Below are positions 1 to 7,736 of a stretch of 19,693 bases of DNA, piece by piece. The stretch spans positions 28,281 to 47,973 of the forward strand of contig PBJS01000012.1 of assembly GCA_002721165.1 (NCBI GenBank). The letters are read 5' to 3'. Below the pieces are notes generated by a model that saw nothing but the letters and a program-made list of their open reading frames with translations, had not been told where the DNA came from and did no database searches. The position numbers were made by a program, and so were the translations under genes. Within the stretch, counting starts at the first letter, position 1. Every line of letters starts with the position of its first letter. Origin of the DNA: Legionellales bacterium. Lineage in GTDB: Bacteria > Pseudomonadota > Gammaproteobacteria > Eutrophobiales > Eutrophobiaceae.

Positions 1-107
1 ACGACATGTAAAAATAATATAGATATCTTAATTTCACAACCATAGATATTTATATAAAGTTAATAAATATACATATTATTGACTTATTTTAATTTTGGTA
101 TAAATTT

Positions 108-875
108 ATGCTTAACTGGTATGATCTACCAACTTATTATGATACTTCATTCTCTCATGAAATGAATGACGAGTTGATTTTTCTTAAAACAATTTTTAAA
201 AAATATTCTAATTCATCAAAGCCAAAATTACTCGAGCCTGCTTGTGGAACAGGGCGTTTAATAATACCACTTATACGCGAAGGCTATGATTGCTCAGGTT
301 TTGATCTAAATAGAAACGCACTCTTATACCTAGAAAAAAAATTAAAAAGAAGAAAAATGTACGCAAATATTTTTTTCGATGATATGATTAAATTTAAAAT
401 ACATAAAAAATATGATGGAATTTACTGTACTGTCGATACTTTCAGACATCTTTTAACAGAGAATGATGCAATTCAGCATCTAATTAATGTCAAGAATGCA
501 TTAAAAAAAAATGGTATTTATGTTCTTGGCTTACATTTAATTGCTAATGAAAAAAAAATAGATAAGGTAACTCAGTGGACAGCAAAAAGAGGAGGCTTGA
601 CTATAAGAACAATCATGTCAATGGTAAAGCTGGATAAAATTAAAAGAAGAGAAACATTAAGGGTAGAGCTAAAAATAAAAACTAATAAAATTCAGGATTC
701 AGTGATCTCTATCTACCAGTTGAGAACATATACTTTATTACAGTTAAGAAAAATTCTAAAAAATGTTCCTGAGCTTGAGATTATTAATGTTTATGATGAA
801 TACTACGACTTATCTAATCCTATTTCACTAAATTCAGGTTCTGATTATGCAGTTTTGTTGCTACGTAAAAATTAA
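108..875 (+). CDS. Class I SAM-dependent methyltransferase, substrate unknown
   Basis: This 255-residue soluble protein has the Rossmann fold of class I methyltransferases. Motif I is EPACGTGR at residues 43-50, the acidic residue that binds the SAM ribose is probably Asp66 (GFDLN), and a motif IV-like stretch DGIYCTVDT spans about 103-111. The N-terminal WYDLPTYYD is typical of a widespread family of small-molecule methyltransferases and supports the ATG at 108. No Shine-Dalgarno sequence is visible. The gene converges on the minus-strand CDP-alcohol phosphatidyltransferase with only 22 bases between the stops, so it is not in that operon. Two runs of nine A (503-511 and 550-558) lie in the coding sequence. 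It is not the hopanoid C-2 methylase HpnP, which is a radical SAM enzyme. A role in modifying a lipid headgroup is only suggested by the neighbours. The fold assignment is firm and the substrate unknown. Confidence 0.85.
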   Translation: MLNWYDLPTYYDTSFSHEMNDELIFLKTIFKKYSNSSKPKLLEPACGTGRLIIPLIREGYDCSGFDLNRNALLYLEKKLKRRKMYANIFFDDMIKFKIHKKYDGIYCTVDTFRHLLTENDAIQHLINVKNALKKNGIYVLGLHLIANEKKIDKVTQWTAKRGGLTIRTIMSMVKLDKIKRRETLRVELKIKTNKIQDSVISIYQLRTYTLLQLRKILKNVPELEIINVYDEYYDLSNPISLNSGSDYAVLLLRKN

Positions 876-897
876 TTGTTATCCTGTCAAAAATTTT

Positions 898-1479
898 TTA
901 AATATTTTTTGAAGAATACCATGTGAAAATTGCAAAGGCGGGGGCACCTACTGAAGCACCAATAAGAAATGGTAAATGCCAGTTTAACCAAACTATTGGC
1001 GCAAAAAGATATAAGATATCATCAAAATCAAATCCAGCTATACCAGGATAGGCTTTTTCGTTAGCATTCTTTTTTTTCTGATCAATAATCTCAGCATATA
1101 TCTCAGTGAAAATAACACCAATTGCCGCAAAAATACCCATAAATAGCGACCAGTAATCAGGTAAGCTATCTCTCAAATTAACTCCAATTGCTATAAAGAA
1201 AAGTGCTGTAATGAATGTATCTGAGTAGTAATCAAATTTATGCCCCCATTTACTCGTTTTCCCTGAGATTCTGGCAAGTTCACCATCTGCACGATCCAGG
1301 AAAGTTGAAATTAACCAGAGGATACCGCCCAAAAGATTCATTTCTACCGCAAAAGCACTGCACGCAATTAATCCCGTTATTAGACGAATCGTCGTTATAT
1401 GATTTGGAGTAATTGATGTATCTACTAATGGCAGAACGAAAAATCGAGCAATTTTATGTGTCCACGAATCACCAATCAT
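898..1479 (-). CDS. CDP-alcohol phosphatidyltransferase family membrane protein (copy 1)
   Basis: This integral membrane enzyme transfers a phospho-alcohol from a CDP-alcohol to a hydroxyl acceptor. The complete family signature DxxDGxxAR-x8-GxxxDxxxD is present: Asp62, Asp65, Gly66, Ala69, Arg70, Gly79, Asp83 and Asp87 in the 193-residue form used here, so metal binding and catalysis should be intact. About six hydrophobic segments follow the N-terminal TPNHITT stretch. The ATG at 1479 was chosen because it falls one base after the hpnK stop and gives the usual N-terminus. A TTG at 1512, inside hpnK, is an in-frame alternative adding 11 residues. It is the last gene of the minus-strand hpn operon, which implies a lipid substrate. 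A second member of the same family sits at 6330-7013. Known relatives include phosphatidylglycerophosphate, phosphatidylinositol and phosphatidylserine synthases; which alcohol is used here cannot be told. Confidence 0.87.
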   Translation of the reverse strand: MIGDSWTHKIARFFVLPLVDTSITPNHITTIRLITGLIACSAFAVEMNLLGGILWLISTFLDRADGELARISGKTSKWGHKFDYYSDTFITALFFIAIGVNLRDSLPDYWSLFMGIFAAIGVIFTEIYAEIIDQKKKNANEKAYPGIAGFDFDDILYLFAPIVWLNWHLPFLIGASVGAPAFAIFTWYSSKNI

Positions 1480-1480
1480 T

Positions 1481-2329
1481 TTATGAATTAAAACCAGAGA
1501 GTCTGATATCAAATTTTTTTATAGCTCGTTTTGTACGAGCATGTATAAGTGCTTTATATTCAGCCTCAGATTCATAGTTGTTCATTGCTATTTGATTATT
1601 ATGAATATTTTTTGTAGCAGGGTGCGCATAGATTTCAGTGATACCATTGGTAATATGCGGAATGATGCGCATTAGTTTTTCAATATTCATATGACCAGTA
1701 TCATGAAGCCCAAAAATTATGTCATTAAAAATGATATTATTTTTTTTACATTTTTTTTTCATAAAATATGTAAATAACATAAAAAAAATCCACCGAAAAT
1801 ATCGTATCATAAATTCTTTCTTGTTATCGACGATTGAGTTTAATGGCGGTTCATTTGGAATCCGAATCGCAGTAAGATCGTAGTCACGCCCTATTTCAAT
1901 AATTAAATTGAATATCGTCGGATGTAAATGCATATGATTATGTGCATTCACATGATCTAGTTTGAGGCCGGTTTTACTAAATGCTTCAAATTGTGCACGG
2001 ATTTCTTTTTTTAATTGTTTTCTCGTTTTTATGCTAAAAAAATATTTTATACCACTATAAAACTGACTAGTTCTAAATTCACCGACGCTATTTATCAATT
2101 CTGGTATTTCTGAAGGATCTAATATTGCTTTTCCATTAGTTAATACCAGATGTAGGCCGACATTTAATTTGGGATAAATTTTCGCCTTTTCTATTGAGTG
2201 ATCAACAGCGGGGCCTGTAATCATTAAGCTTGTAGTAGTGAGAATTCCTTTTGTAAAAGACTCTATTATGGCATCATTTATTGGGATGGAAGAGCCAAAA
2301 TCATCACCCGTAACGATAAGTTTTTTCAG
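1481..2329 (-). CDS. hpnK: Hopanoid biosynthesis protein HpnK (YdjC-type deacetylase), CTG start
   Basis: HpnK removes the acetyl group from N-acetylglucosaminyl-bacteriohopanetetrol, as shown in Burkholderia cenocepacia. The first ATG (2224) would cut off the catalytic N-terminus. Reading upstream in frame gives KKLIVTGDDFG, the conserved first strand with the catalytic and metal-binding Asp pair (Asp9, Asp10), so the gene must begin further upstream. The only credible start is CTG at 2329-2327, which overlaps the hpnJ stop as CTGA and has GGAG eight bases before it. An in-frame stop lies about 13 codons upstream, and no ATG, GTG or TTG intervenes. The full product has 282 residues, the normal family length. 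His60 (GLHL) and the cluster around 126-136 (HVNAHNHMHLHP) supply further ligands. Runs of eight and nine A encode a Lys-rich stretch. Family assignment is strong; the start is inferred. Confidence 0.9.
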   Translation of the reverse strand: MKKLIVTGDDFGSSIPINDAIIESFTKGILTTTSLMITGPAVDHSIEKAKIYPKLNVGLHLVLTNGKAILDPSEIPELINSVGEFRTSQFYSGIKYFFSIKTRKQLKKEIRAQFEAFSKTGLKLDHVNAHNHMHLHPTIFNLIIEIGRDYDLTAIRIPNEPPLNSIVDNKKEFMIRYFRWIFFMLFTYFMKKKCKKNNIIFNDIIFGLHDTGHMNIEKLMRIIPHITNGITEIYAHPATKNIHNNQIAMNNYESEAEYKALIHARTKRAIKKFDIRLSGFNS

Positions 2330-3747
2330 ATTGCATTCTCCCGCCCAAATAGAAATTTAAAAAATTCAATTCCTTCACGGGATCTGCGTTTCATTACCTC
2401 CCAATCACTACACATCTCAAAAAATAATGTCACCATTTTTTTTGGTCTAAAATAAAAACGTTTATAGAAATCATCAACAGCTTTGAAAATTTCATTGCTT
2501 GAGAGATGAGGATAACTTAGTACTGAGTGCTGTACACCATCATTCCCGACTAAATCTTCATCGGCAACTAGCCAGCCATTTTCAATTGCCTGATTATAAA
2601 GAAGTGTTCCAGGATATGCGGCAGGTAGTGATACTTGTATAGTTTGTGGGTTTAATTCTTTTGCATATTTTATAGTTTCTTCAATTGTTTCACTTGTTTC
2701 TCCTGGAAGGCCAACTATAAATGTTCCATGAATTAGAATCCCGAGATTATGACAATCACGTGTAAATTGTTTGGCTACGTCGATACGGATACCCTTTTTT
2801 ATGTTAACTAGTATATTTTGATTACCTGATTCATAGCCAACTAGCAGTAAGCGAAGCCCATTATCTTTCATAATTTTTAGAGTTTCATAAGGAACATTTG
2901 CTTTAGCATTACAAGACCAGACAATACCAAGTTTTCCAATTTCTTTAGCCAAAGCTTCAACATGTTCGATATTGTCTGTTAGCGTATCATCATCAAAAAA
3001 GAATTCCTTAATTTCAGGAAAATTGTCTCGAGCCCACGTAATTTCTGCAGTAATATTTTTAACAGATCGGGTACGATATTTATGACCAGATATTGTTTGT
3101 GGCCATAAGCAGAAAGAACAGTGAGATTTACATCCTCTACCAGTATAGAAAGACATGTATGGGTGCAACATATAACCATTGTAATAATCGGTTGTAACAA
3201 GATTATCTTTATAGATTTTTGTTACCCATGGAAGGCTATCCATATCTTCAATAATTGCACGTGGCTTATTATGAATTGGCACACCATTCTTTTTGTAAAC
3301 TAACCCATCAATATTTTCTAGTGAATTTCCCTCGGCTATTTCTTTGATTGTAAAATCAAATTCATTTCCTGCAACAAAGTCAATTGCATCAGAGGCTAAA
3401 ATTGAATGATCAGGATTAACAGCAACATGCGCACCACAAAAGCCAATAATTAATTTTGGATTTTTATTTTTAAATGCCTCTGCTATTTTGACATCATTAG
3501 GAAATGATGGGGTACTTGTATAGAGAACAAGAAATTCATATTCCTTTGCCATTGGCAAAATATCATCTACTGTTAGACCGCGCGCAGGAGCATCTACTAA
3601 CCGACTACCTTCAACTAATGCTGCAAGTTGAGCAAGCCATGTTGGGTACCAAAATGATTTTACCTCACGAGTACATTGGTAGCGTGAACCTGCTCCGCCA
3701 TCATAGCCATTATATGAAGGTGGATTAAGGAATAGTGTTTTTAGCAT
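2326..3747 (-). CDS. hpnJ: Hopanoid biosynthesis radical SAM protein HpnJ
   Basis: HpnJ is the radical SAM enzyme needed to convert glucosaminyl-bacteriohopanetetrol into the cyclitol ether, contracting the sugar to a five-membered ring. The 473 residues comprise a cobalamin-binding-like N-terminal domain (about 1-180, beginning LFLNPPSYNG) and a radical SAM domain whose cluster motif CxxxCxxC is Cys206, Cys210 and Cys213 (GRGCKSHCSFC). Downstream are FFFDDDTLT and GLPGET, both usual in B12-binding radical SAM proteins of this group. The length matches the family. It starts at ATG 25 bases after the hpnI stop and its stop overlaps the hpnK start, so hpnI-hpnJ-hpnK should be one transcript in the order of a biosynthetic module. 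No clear ribosome binding site precedes it. Confidence 0.93.
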   Translation of the reverse strand: MLKTLFLNPPSYNGYDGGAGSRYQCTREVKSFWYPTWLAQLAALVEGSRLVDAPARGLTVDDILPMAKEYEFLVLYTSTPSFPNDVKIAEAFKNKNPKLIIGFCGAHVAVNPDHSILASDAIDFVAGNEFDFTIKEIAEGNSLENIDGLVYKKNGVPIHNKPRAIIEDMDSLPWVTKIYKDNLVTTDYYNGYMLHPYMSFYTGRGCKSHCSFCLWPQTISGHKYRTRSVKNITAEITWARDNFPEIKEFFFDDDTLTDNIEHVEALAKEIGKLGIVWSCNAKANVPYETLKIMKDNGLRLLLVGYESGNQNILVNIKKGIRIDVAKQFTRDCHNLGILIHGTFIVGLPGETSETIEETIKYAKELNPQTIQVSLPAAYPGTLLYNQAIENGWLVADEDLVGNDGVQHSVLSYPHLSSNEIFKAVDDFYKRFYFRPKKMVTLFFEMCSDWEVMKRRSREGIEFFKFLFGRENAI

Positions 3748-3772
3748 TGACTTATATATTTTTTTGAAAGAA

Positions 3773-5008
3773 TTAAAAATCTTCTGATGTTACTGATTCT
3801 GTAATTTTTCCTGAATTATCCGCATTACGCAAGGCTACTGTCTGTTTTTCATGAATCAAACCTAAATGATCAACGGAAAACGTATTATTACGCCATTTAA
3901 CCAAATTACCGGTGTAACTAATTACTCTAATACAAAATGATAATACATTTCTCAAAGGGATTAACCAGATTTCAGGAGCATTTTTCGAATTATTTATTTC
4001 ATTAGAGCTATTATGCAAGAGTACTTGCAGCATAAATGTCAAAAGAATTGGTAAAAAACATAATATTATGATTTTTGTTTCTAGATACAGAATAAAACTT
4101 AAAATAAAACTTAATATTAAACTATCTGTTAAAAATGTTAGCGCATAACCAAGCGGCTCTACGCGCCTCAATGTTCTCGCCCAACGTAGTTCATGTAATA
4201 TTAGATTTTTGAAGGAGGCTTCCTCTACTATATTTTCAACAACATAATCTGAAAGACATATTTCATATCCGAGATTAGAAATTAATTTTCCCAGTATATA
4301 ATCATCCGCAAGGTGATTCGATAATGATTCAAAGCCACCAATTTTATTTAATATATTACGCTTAACAATCATTGTTGCGCCAAAACAAAATTGTATCGGT
4401 TGAAGTAAACGCGAAATTAACACTGATGGAAAAAACCAACTATTGATAAACATTGCATTAAGTTTTGAGGTAACTTTATTTTTGGATACACCACTGTATA
4501 GGCAGGTTACAGCACCTATTTTTGTATCACTAAATGGATGCATTACCTCAGACAGATAGTTTTTAGAAACACGCATATCACTATCTGCAATAAGAATATA
4601 TTCATATTTTATATTGCTATTCATATTGATTAAATTTGAAACTTTGTGGTTTGTTCCATGAAGATCAGTATTCACAATAAAGCTGACATCATTATTACTA
4701 AATTCCTTTGTAATTTTTTTTACAACGGGAAGAGCTGGATCATTTTTATCTTGTAATCCGAATATAACTTGATATTTTGGATAATCTTGTTGGCAAAAGC
4801 TACGAAGACAGTTAGTCATATCAGGATCGAGCCCGTATATTGGTTTTAAAATTGTTACTGGTGGAAAAAAATTTTCTGGCTTAACTTTTTTAGTTTTTTT
4901 GTATTTGAATATTTCTATAGTTACTAAAGAGAAAACAAGGTATCCGATAGAAAAAACCCATAAAGATACAGTTACTATTAAAGTTATATTAAGAAAATCA
5001 ATCTGCAT
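3773..5008 (-). CDS. hpnI: Hopanoid biosynthesis glycosyltransferase HpnI
   Basis: This membrane glycosyltransferase of the ceramide glucosyltransferase type (GT2/GT21-like) adds N-acetylglucosamine to bacteriohopanetetrol, the first committed step to the cyclitol ether. The 411-residue protein has an N-terminal membrane anchor (about 8-32), a GT-A domain with the DxD-like metal site Asp142-Ser-Asp144, the catalytic-base region Asp235-Asp236 (LADDYILG), and the RW motif at 275-276 (ELRWART). C-terminal membrane segments lie at about 285-335 and 350-370. All hallmark residues of processive-like GT2 and ceramide glucosyltransferases are present. It is the first gene of the hpnI-J-K-phosphatidyltransferase run. 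It is separated from hpnL by 211 bases that contain a possible promoter. The gene is visibly more A/T-rich than the core genes to the right. Confidence 0.92.
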   Translation of the reverse strand: MQIDFLNITLIVTVSLWVFSIGYLVFSLVTIEIFKYKKTKKVKPENFFPPVTILKPIYGLDPDMTNCLRSFCQQDYPKYQVIFGLQDKNDPALPVVKKITKEFSNNDVSFIVNTDLHGTNHKVSNLINMNSNIKYEYILIADSDMRVSKNYLSEVMHPFSDTKIGAVTCLYSGVSKNKVTSKLNAMFINSWFFPSVLISRLLQPIQFCFGATMIVKRNILNKIGGFESLSNHLADDYILGKLISNLGYEICLSDYVVENIVEEASFKNLILHELRWARTLRRVEPLGYALTFLTDSLILSFILSFILYLETKIIILCFLPILLTFMLQVLLHNSSNEINNSKNAPEIWLIPLRNVLSFCIRVISYTGNLVKWRNNTFSVDHLGLIHEKQTVALRNADNSGKITESVTSEDF

Positions 5009-5076
5009 TTATCAGCCTTAATTTCTACTTCAAAAAAGCCCCTTGAGGGAAATCCAAAAAAAATAATGGATGAAAG

Positions 5077-5105
5077 AGTATATTTACTTATCTTGCGTTT
5101 ACACA
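5077..5105 (-). promoter_or_regulatory. Possible sigma70 promoter for hpnI-J-K
   Basis: On the minus strand a TATACT hexamer (5082-5077), five of six matches to the -10 consensus, lies about 70 bases before the hpnI start. The hexamer 17 bases upstream (TGTGTA, 5105-5100) is a poor -35. The surrounding hpnL-hpnI gap (5009-5219) is otherwise featureless A/T-rich sequence with a weak 5 bp hairpin at 5104-5117. Tentative. Confidence 0.3.
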
Positions 5106-5219
5106 CAAAAAATTGTGGTTTACTTTTTTTGCTGTGCAAAAATATCTATTTTCGTAATATATTGATTTAATGAGATTAATGCAAACATATACAATGATTT
5201 TAGTTATGTAATATCGATG

Positions 5220-6206
5220 CTAACCAATTTTTTCGTCTTTTTTACGATAATATTTTATCTCGATGTATTGCCAGTACAGTAATCCAGGAAGATCAACTAT
5301 TAATTCTCTAATTCGGGTTGCTAATGATAGTGCAAGTGAAAATTCAGGTGTTAAGCCTATTAAAACACCCAGCATAAGGTAACCTCCTTCTTGAATACCG
5401 TATCCATTTGGAATAATAAAGGCAATATCTGTAATGATTGATGTAAGACTTTTTAGCATTAATGCCTCAATTATGCTTATTTGGTATCCAAGTAAATAGC
5501 ATCCAAGCCAAACTTCAGAAGTTTGCAAGATAAGACCCAACGTTCGCCAAAAAATAGAGATAGTAAATCGTTTTTTGTTGCTGTAGATTTCGTTTACAAA
5601 TTTATCAACATCACTTGCTTTTAATTTAATTTCTCCCCAGTTGTCAGAGGTGTTGAATTTACCAACCATGCCTGCGACTAAACTAAATATTCCAGCCTTT
5701 TGGAAAAAGATAAATATAGTAATTCCGAGACCAAGTAGTAGGGTACCTAGCATCAACAACATTGCTAATTTATTATCAACTGCAAGATAAATTAATAGCG
5801 CAACACCAATGATTGCCCAAGGGATAAGTGCGAGTGCTTGTACAGTTTTATCTACAAGAACGGATGCACTAACATTTGTAGCAGGTTTCCCCCAAAGTAT
5901 TAGTAGGCGGGCCTTTGCGATTTCACCGCCTATCGTTGCAACTGGTAATAAAGTATTAATTGCTCGACCAATCCATAATGCTAAGAATAATTCTTTAAAT
6001 GGTGGAATAATTTTGTTTGGGAAAAGGTAATGCCAAGAAATTACAGCAATAATTAGACTAGGTAACCATACGATTGGTAACAAAAGTAGCGAGAAACCTG
6101 ATTTGAATAATAACTCAAATATTTGATTAAAACCTTGCGTAACAATAAGCAAGGTCAATATAAAAAGCCCAACTAGTAAACCTACATAAGAAAGTATTCG
6201 AATCAT
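5220..6206 (-). CDS. hpnL: Hopanoid-associated membrane protein HpnL (LPG synthase/flippase-like TM domain)
   Basis: This 328-residue polytopic membrane protein belongs to the family of the transmembrane domain of lysylphosphatidylglycerol synthase (UPF0104 type). The HpnL subgroup is found in hopanoid loci. Roughly seven to eight hydrophobic segments span the protein. Characteristic conserved stretches are INTLLPVATIGGEIAKARLL (about 83-102), with its small and acidic residues, and IPNGYGIQEGGY (about 268-279). No soluble catalytic domain follows, so it is not an aminoacyl-lipid synthase. A role in moving a lipid across the inner membrane is plausible but unproven. It starts at ATG 6206 and diverges from the plus-strand phosphatidyltransferase across 123 bases (6207-6329) of very A/T-rich sequence in which no convincing promoter stands out. 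Membership of the same operon as hpnI is likely but not certain, given the 211-base gap. Confidence 0.82.
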   Translation of the reverse strand: MIRILSYVGLLVGLFILTLLIVTQGFNQIFELLFKSGFSLLLLPIVWLPSLIIAVISWHYLFPNKIIPPFKELFLALWIGRAINTLLPVATIGGEIAKARLLILWGKPATNVSASVLVDKTVQALALIPWAIIGVALLIYLAVDNKLAMLLMLGTLLLGLGITIFIFFQKAGIFSLVAGMVGKFNTSDNWGEIKLKASDVDKFVNEIYSNKKRFTISIFWRTLGLILQTSEVWLGCYLLGYQISIIEALMLKSLTSIITDIAFIIPNGYGIQEGGYLMLGVLIGLTPEFSLALSLATRIRELIVDLPGLLYWQYIEIKYYRKKDEKIG

Positions 6207-6329
6207 AATTTTTTTAAAACTAAAGAAATAACGATAAAATTATAAGTTTTATTTTTCTCGATAAATATTAGAATAGCAAGTAGAGCTATATGATACTAGG
6301 CAATTTAAAACTATTTACTAAATGTTATT

Positions 6330-7013
6330 ATGATTCAAAAATTAAAAAAGCCATTGATACAACTGTTTCCATTGGTTCGACATTTGTCGTCTTTATTAAC
6401 TCCTTTTTTATTAAAAGTATTAATTACCCCAAACCAAATAACGTCATTATCATTAATATTTGGCTTACTCTCAGCAATTTTTTTCAGTTTAGGAGAATAC
6501 AATGCAGGCGTAATCGGCGCTCTTTTTTTAATAGTGAGTTATACATTAGATAATTGTGATGGTGAAGTAGCACGAATAAAAAACATGTCTTCTGATTTTG
6601 GTGCGAAATTTGATGATATGGTGGATTGGATTGTTGATGCGAGTTTTTTTATTGCATTGGGTTATGGAACAAGCCAGTCAAATAGTCAAATTTTTTGGCT
6701 TTGGTTAGGTATTATTGCAGCATCAGGTGCTTTTATTGACTACATTATTGATTTGTTCTATCACGCTAAAAACAAAAAGAAGAAAGATGCAGGTACAAGA
6801 GAAGAGCAAGCTATTCAGCACAAACAACCAAAAAGTAAAGTAGATTGGTTAATTTTTATATTCCATAAATTGAGCCGTGCTGATTTTTGTTTTATTGTGT
6901 TAGTATTGGCACTGTTTGAATTTACTTATTTGTTATTACCATTTGCTGCGATCGGCGCTCAAATATATTGGATAACGGATTTGTTCGAGCGGGCTAGAGG
7001 TTATCATTTATAG
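6330..7013 (+). CDS. CDP-alcohol phosphatidyltransferase family membrane protein (copy 2)
   Basis: This second 227-residue member of the CDP-alcohol phosphotransferase family carries the full catalytic signature: Asp74, Asp77, Gly78, Ala81, Arg82, Gly91, Asp95 and Asp99 (TLDNCDGEVAR, then GAKFDDMVD). It shares with copy 1 the N-terminal TPN-x-IT stretch, a Lys-rich cytoplasmic loop after the fourth hydrophobic segment (KNKKKKDAG) and a xxDF motif before the last two membrane segments. The two are therefore paralogues of one subfamily rather than unrelated enzymes. The start ATG at 6330 has no clear ribosome binding site. It diverges from hpnL and is followed after 21 bases by the outer-membrane protein gene, probably in the same transcript. 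Its alcohol substrate is unknown. A lipid headgroup role is inferred from family and context. Confidence 0.87.
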   Translation: MIQKLKKPLIQLFPLVRHLSSLLTPFLLKVLITPNQITSLSLIFGLLSAIFFSLGEYNAGVIGALFLIVSYTLDNCDGEVARIKNMSSDFGAKFDDMVDWIVDASFFIALGYGTSQSNSQIFWLWLGIIAASGAFIDYIIDLFYHAKNKKKKDAGTREEQAIQHKQPKSKVDWLIFIFHKLSRADFCFIVLVLALFEFTYLLLPFAAIGAQIYWITDLFERARGYHL

Positions 7014-7034
7014 TTAGACTTTATGTAATATTCT

Positions 7035-7724
7035 ATGAGTCAAAAAATAATAAAATATTTTACAAAAATTAAGTGGATAATTGGTTTTCTGCTTTTATCA
7101 ATCATACCGGTTCACGCTGAAGATGATTATCAGTTTTATTTCTCTAGTGCTTTTAATATAGGTCTTTCAGATGTTGAGGATATTAAAAATACTGCACCAA
7201 TTAACGGCAACATTAGGACAGTTAAGGATGATGATGTAACCGGTGGGTTTTCCGGCGCAGTTGGTTACAAATGGCAACAATTTAGGCTTGAGGCAGAATA
7301 TTTGTGGCGTTACCGCCTCGATTTTGGTGGTCATTTTGAGGTAGATAGAACAGACAGTACAAACTTTGGAACCAATGTTCAGACACAAAGTATAATGTTG
7401 AATGCATTTTGGGATTTTGAGAATCAAACAAAATTTACACCATATATAGGCGGAGGAGTTGGCTGGACTGAGCACGACGCTGAAATCACAAGAGGAAATC
7501 TTGTCACGAATACGAGTACTCGTTTAGACACAACGAACGACAATATTGTTTGGGCTTTAACGATTGGGACTACCTATTCATTAGGTAATAATTGGAGCGC
7601 AGTAATTAGTTACAGTTATGTTGATTTGGGTGACTTGGAACTCGGTCCCTTTACAGATGGTGGAAAGGTTGATGCGGAATATATTTCTCAGGATGTGGCT
7701 TTAGGATTGGTTTATCATTTTTAA
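7035..7724 (+). CDS. Outer-membrane beta-barrel protein (OmpA-type/porin family)
   Basis: This 229-residue exported protein has a signal peptide with a basic N-region (KIIKYFTKIK), hydrophobic core and a likely cleavage after VHA (residue 28). The rest alternates amphipathic strands and loops typical of an eight-stranded barrel: YQFYFSSAFNIG, GFSGAVGYKW, FRLEAEYLWRY, TPYIGGGVGWTE, WSAVISYSYVDLG and QDVALGLVYHF. It ends in a C-terminal Phe, the recognition signal for the BAM assembly machinery. No peptidoglycan-binding OmpA C-terminal domain is present. It follows the second CDP-alcohol phosphatidyltransferase by 21 bases and converges on ispB with 12 bases between the stops. Function could be structural, adhesive or lipid-related; the sequence does not say. 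Beta-barrel identity is well supported. Confidence 0.8.
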   Translation: MSQKIIKYFTKIKWIIGFLLLSIIPVHAEDDYQFYFSSAFNIGLSDVEDIKNTAPINGNIRTVKDDDVTGGFSGAVGYKWQQFRLEAEYLWRYRLDFGGHFEVDRTDSTNFGTNVQTQSIMLNAFWDFENQTKFTPYIGGGVGWTEHDAEITRGNLVTNTSTRLDTTNDNIVWALTIGTTYSLGNNWSAVISYSYVDLGDLELGPFTDGGKVDAEYISQDVALGLVYHF

Positions 7725-7736
7725 AAAAGTTTTTTA

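Noticed and set aside
79..104. TTGACT and TATAAA upstream of the methyltransferase as a promoter
   Set aside because: The spacer is only 14 bases, and the predicted start would fall at or inside the coding sequence.
5104..5117. CACAA/TTGTG hairpin in the hpnL-hpnI gap as a terminator
   Set aside because: The stem is five base pairs, with no T-run directly following on the minus strand.
6290..6553. A plus-strand open frame of 87 codons overlapping the second phosphatidyltransferase
   Set aside because: It is a different frame of the same region, and the overlapping 6330-7013 frame carries the full catalytic signature.
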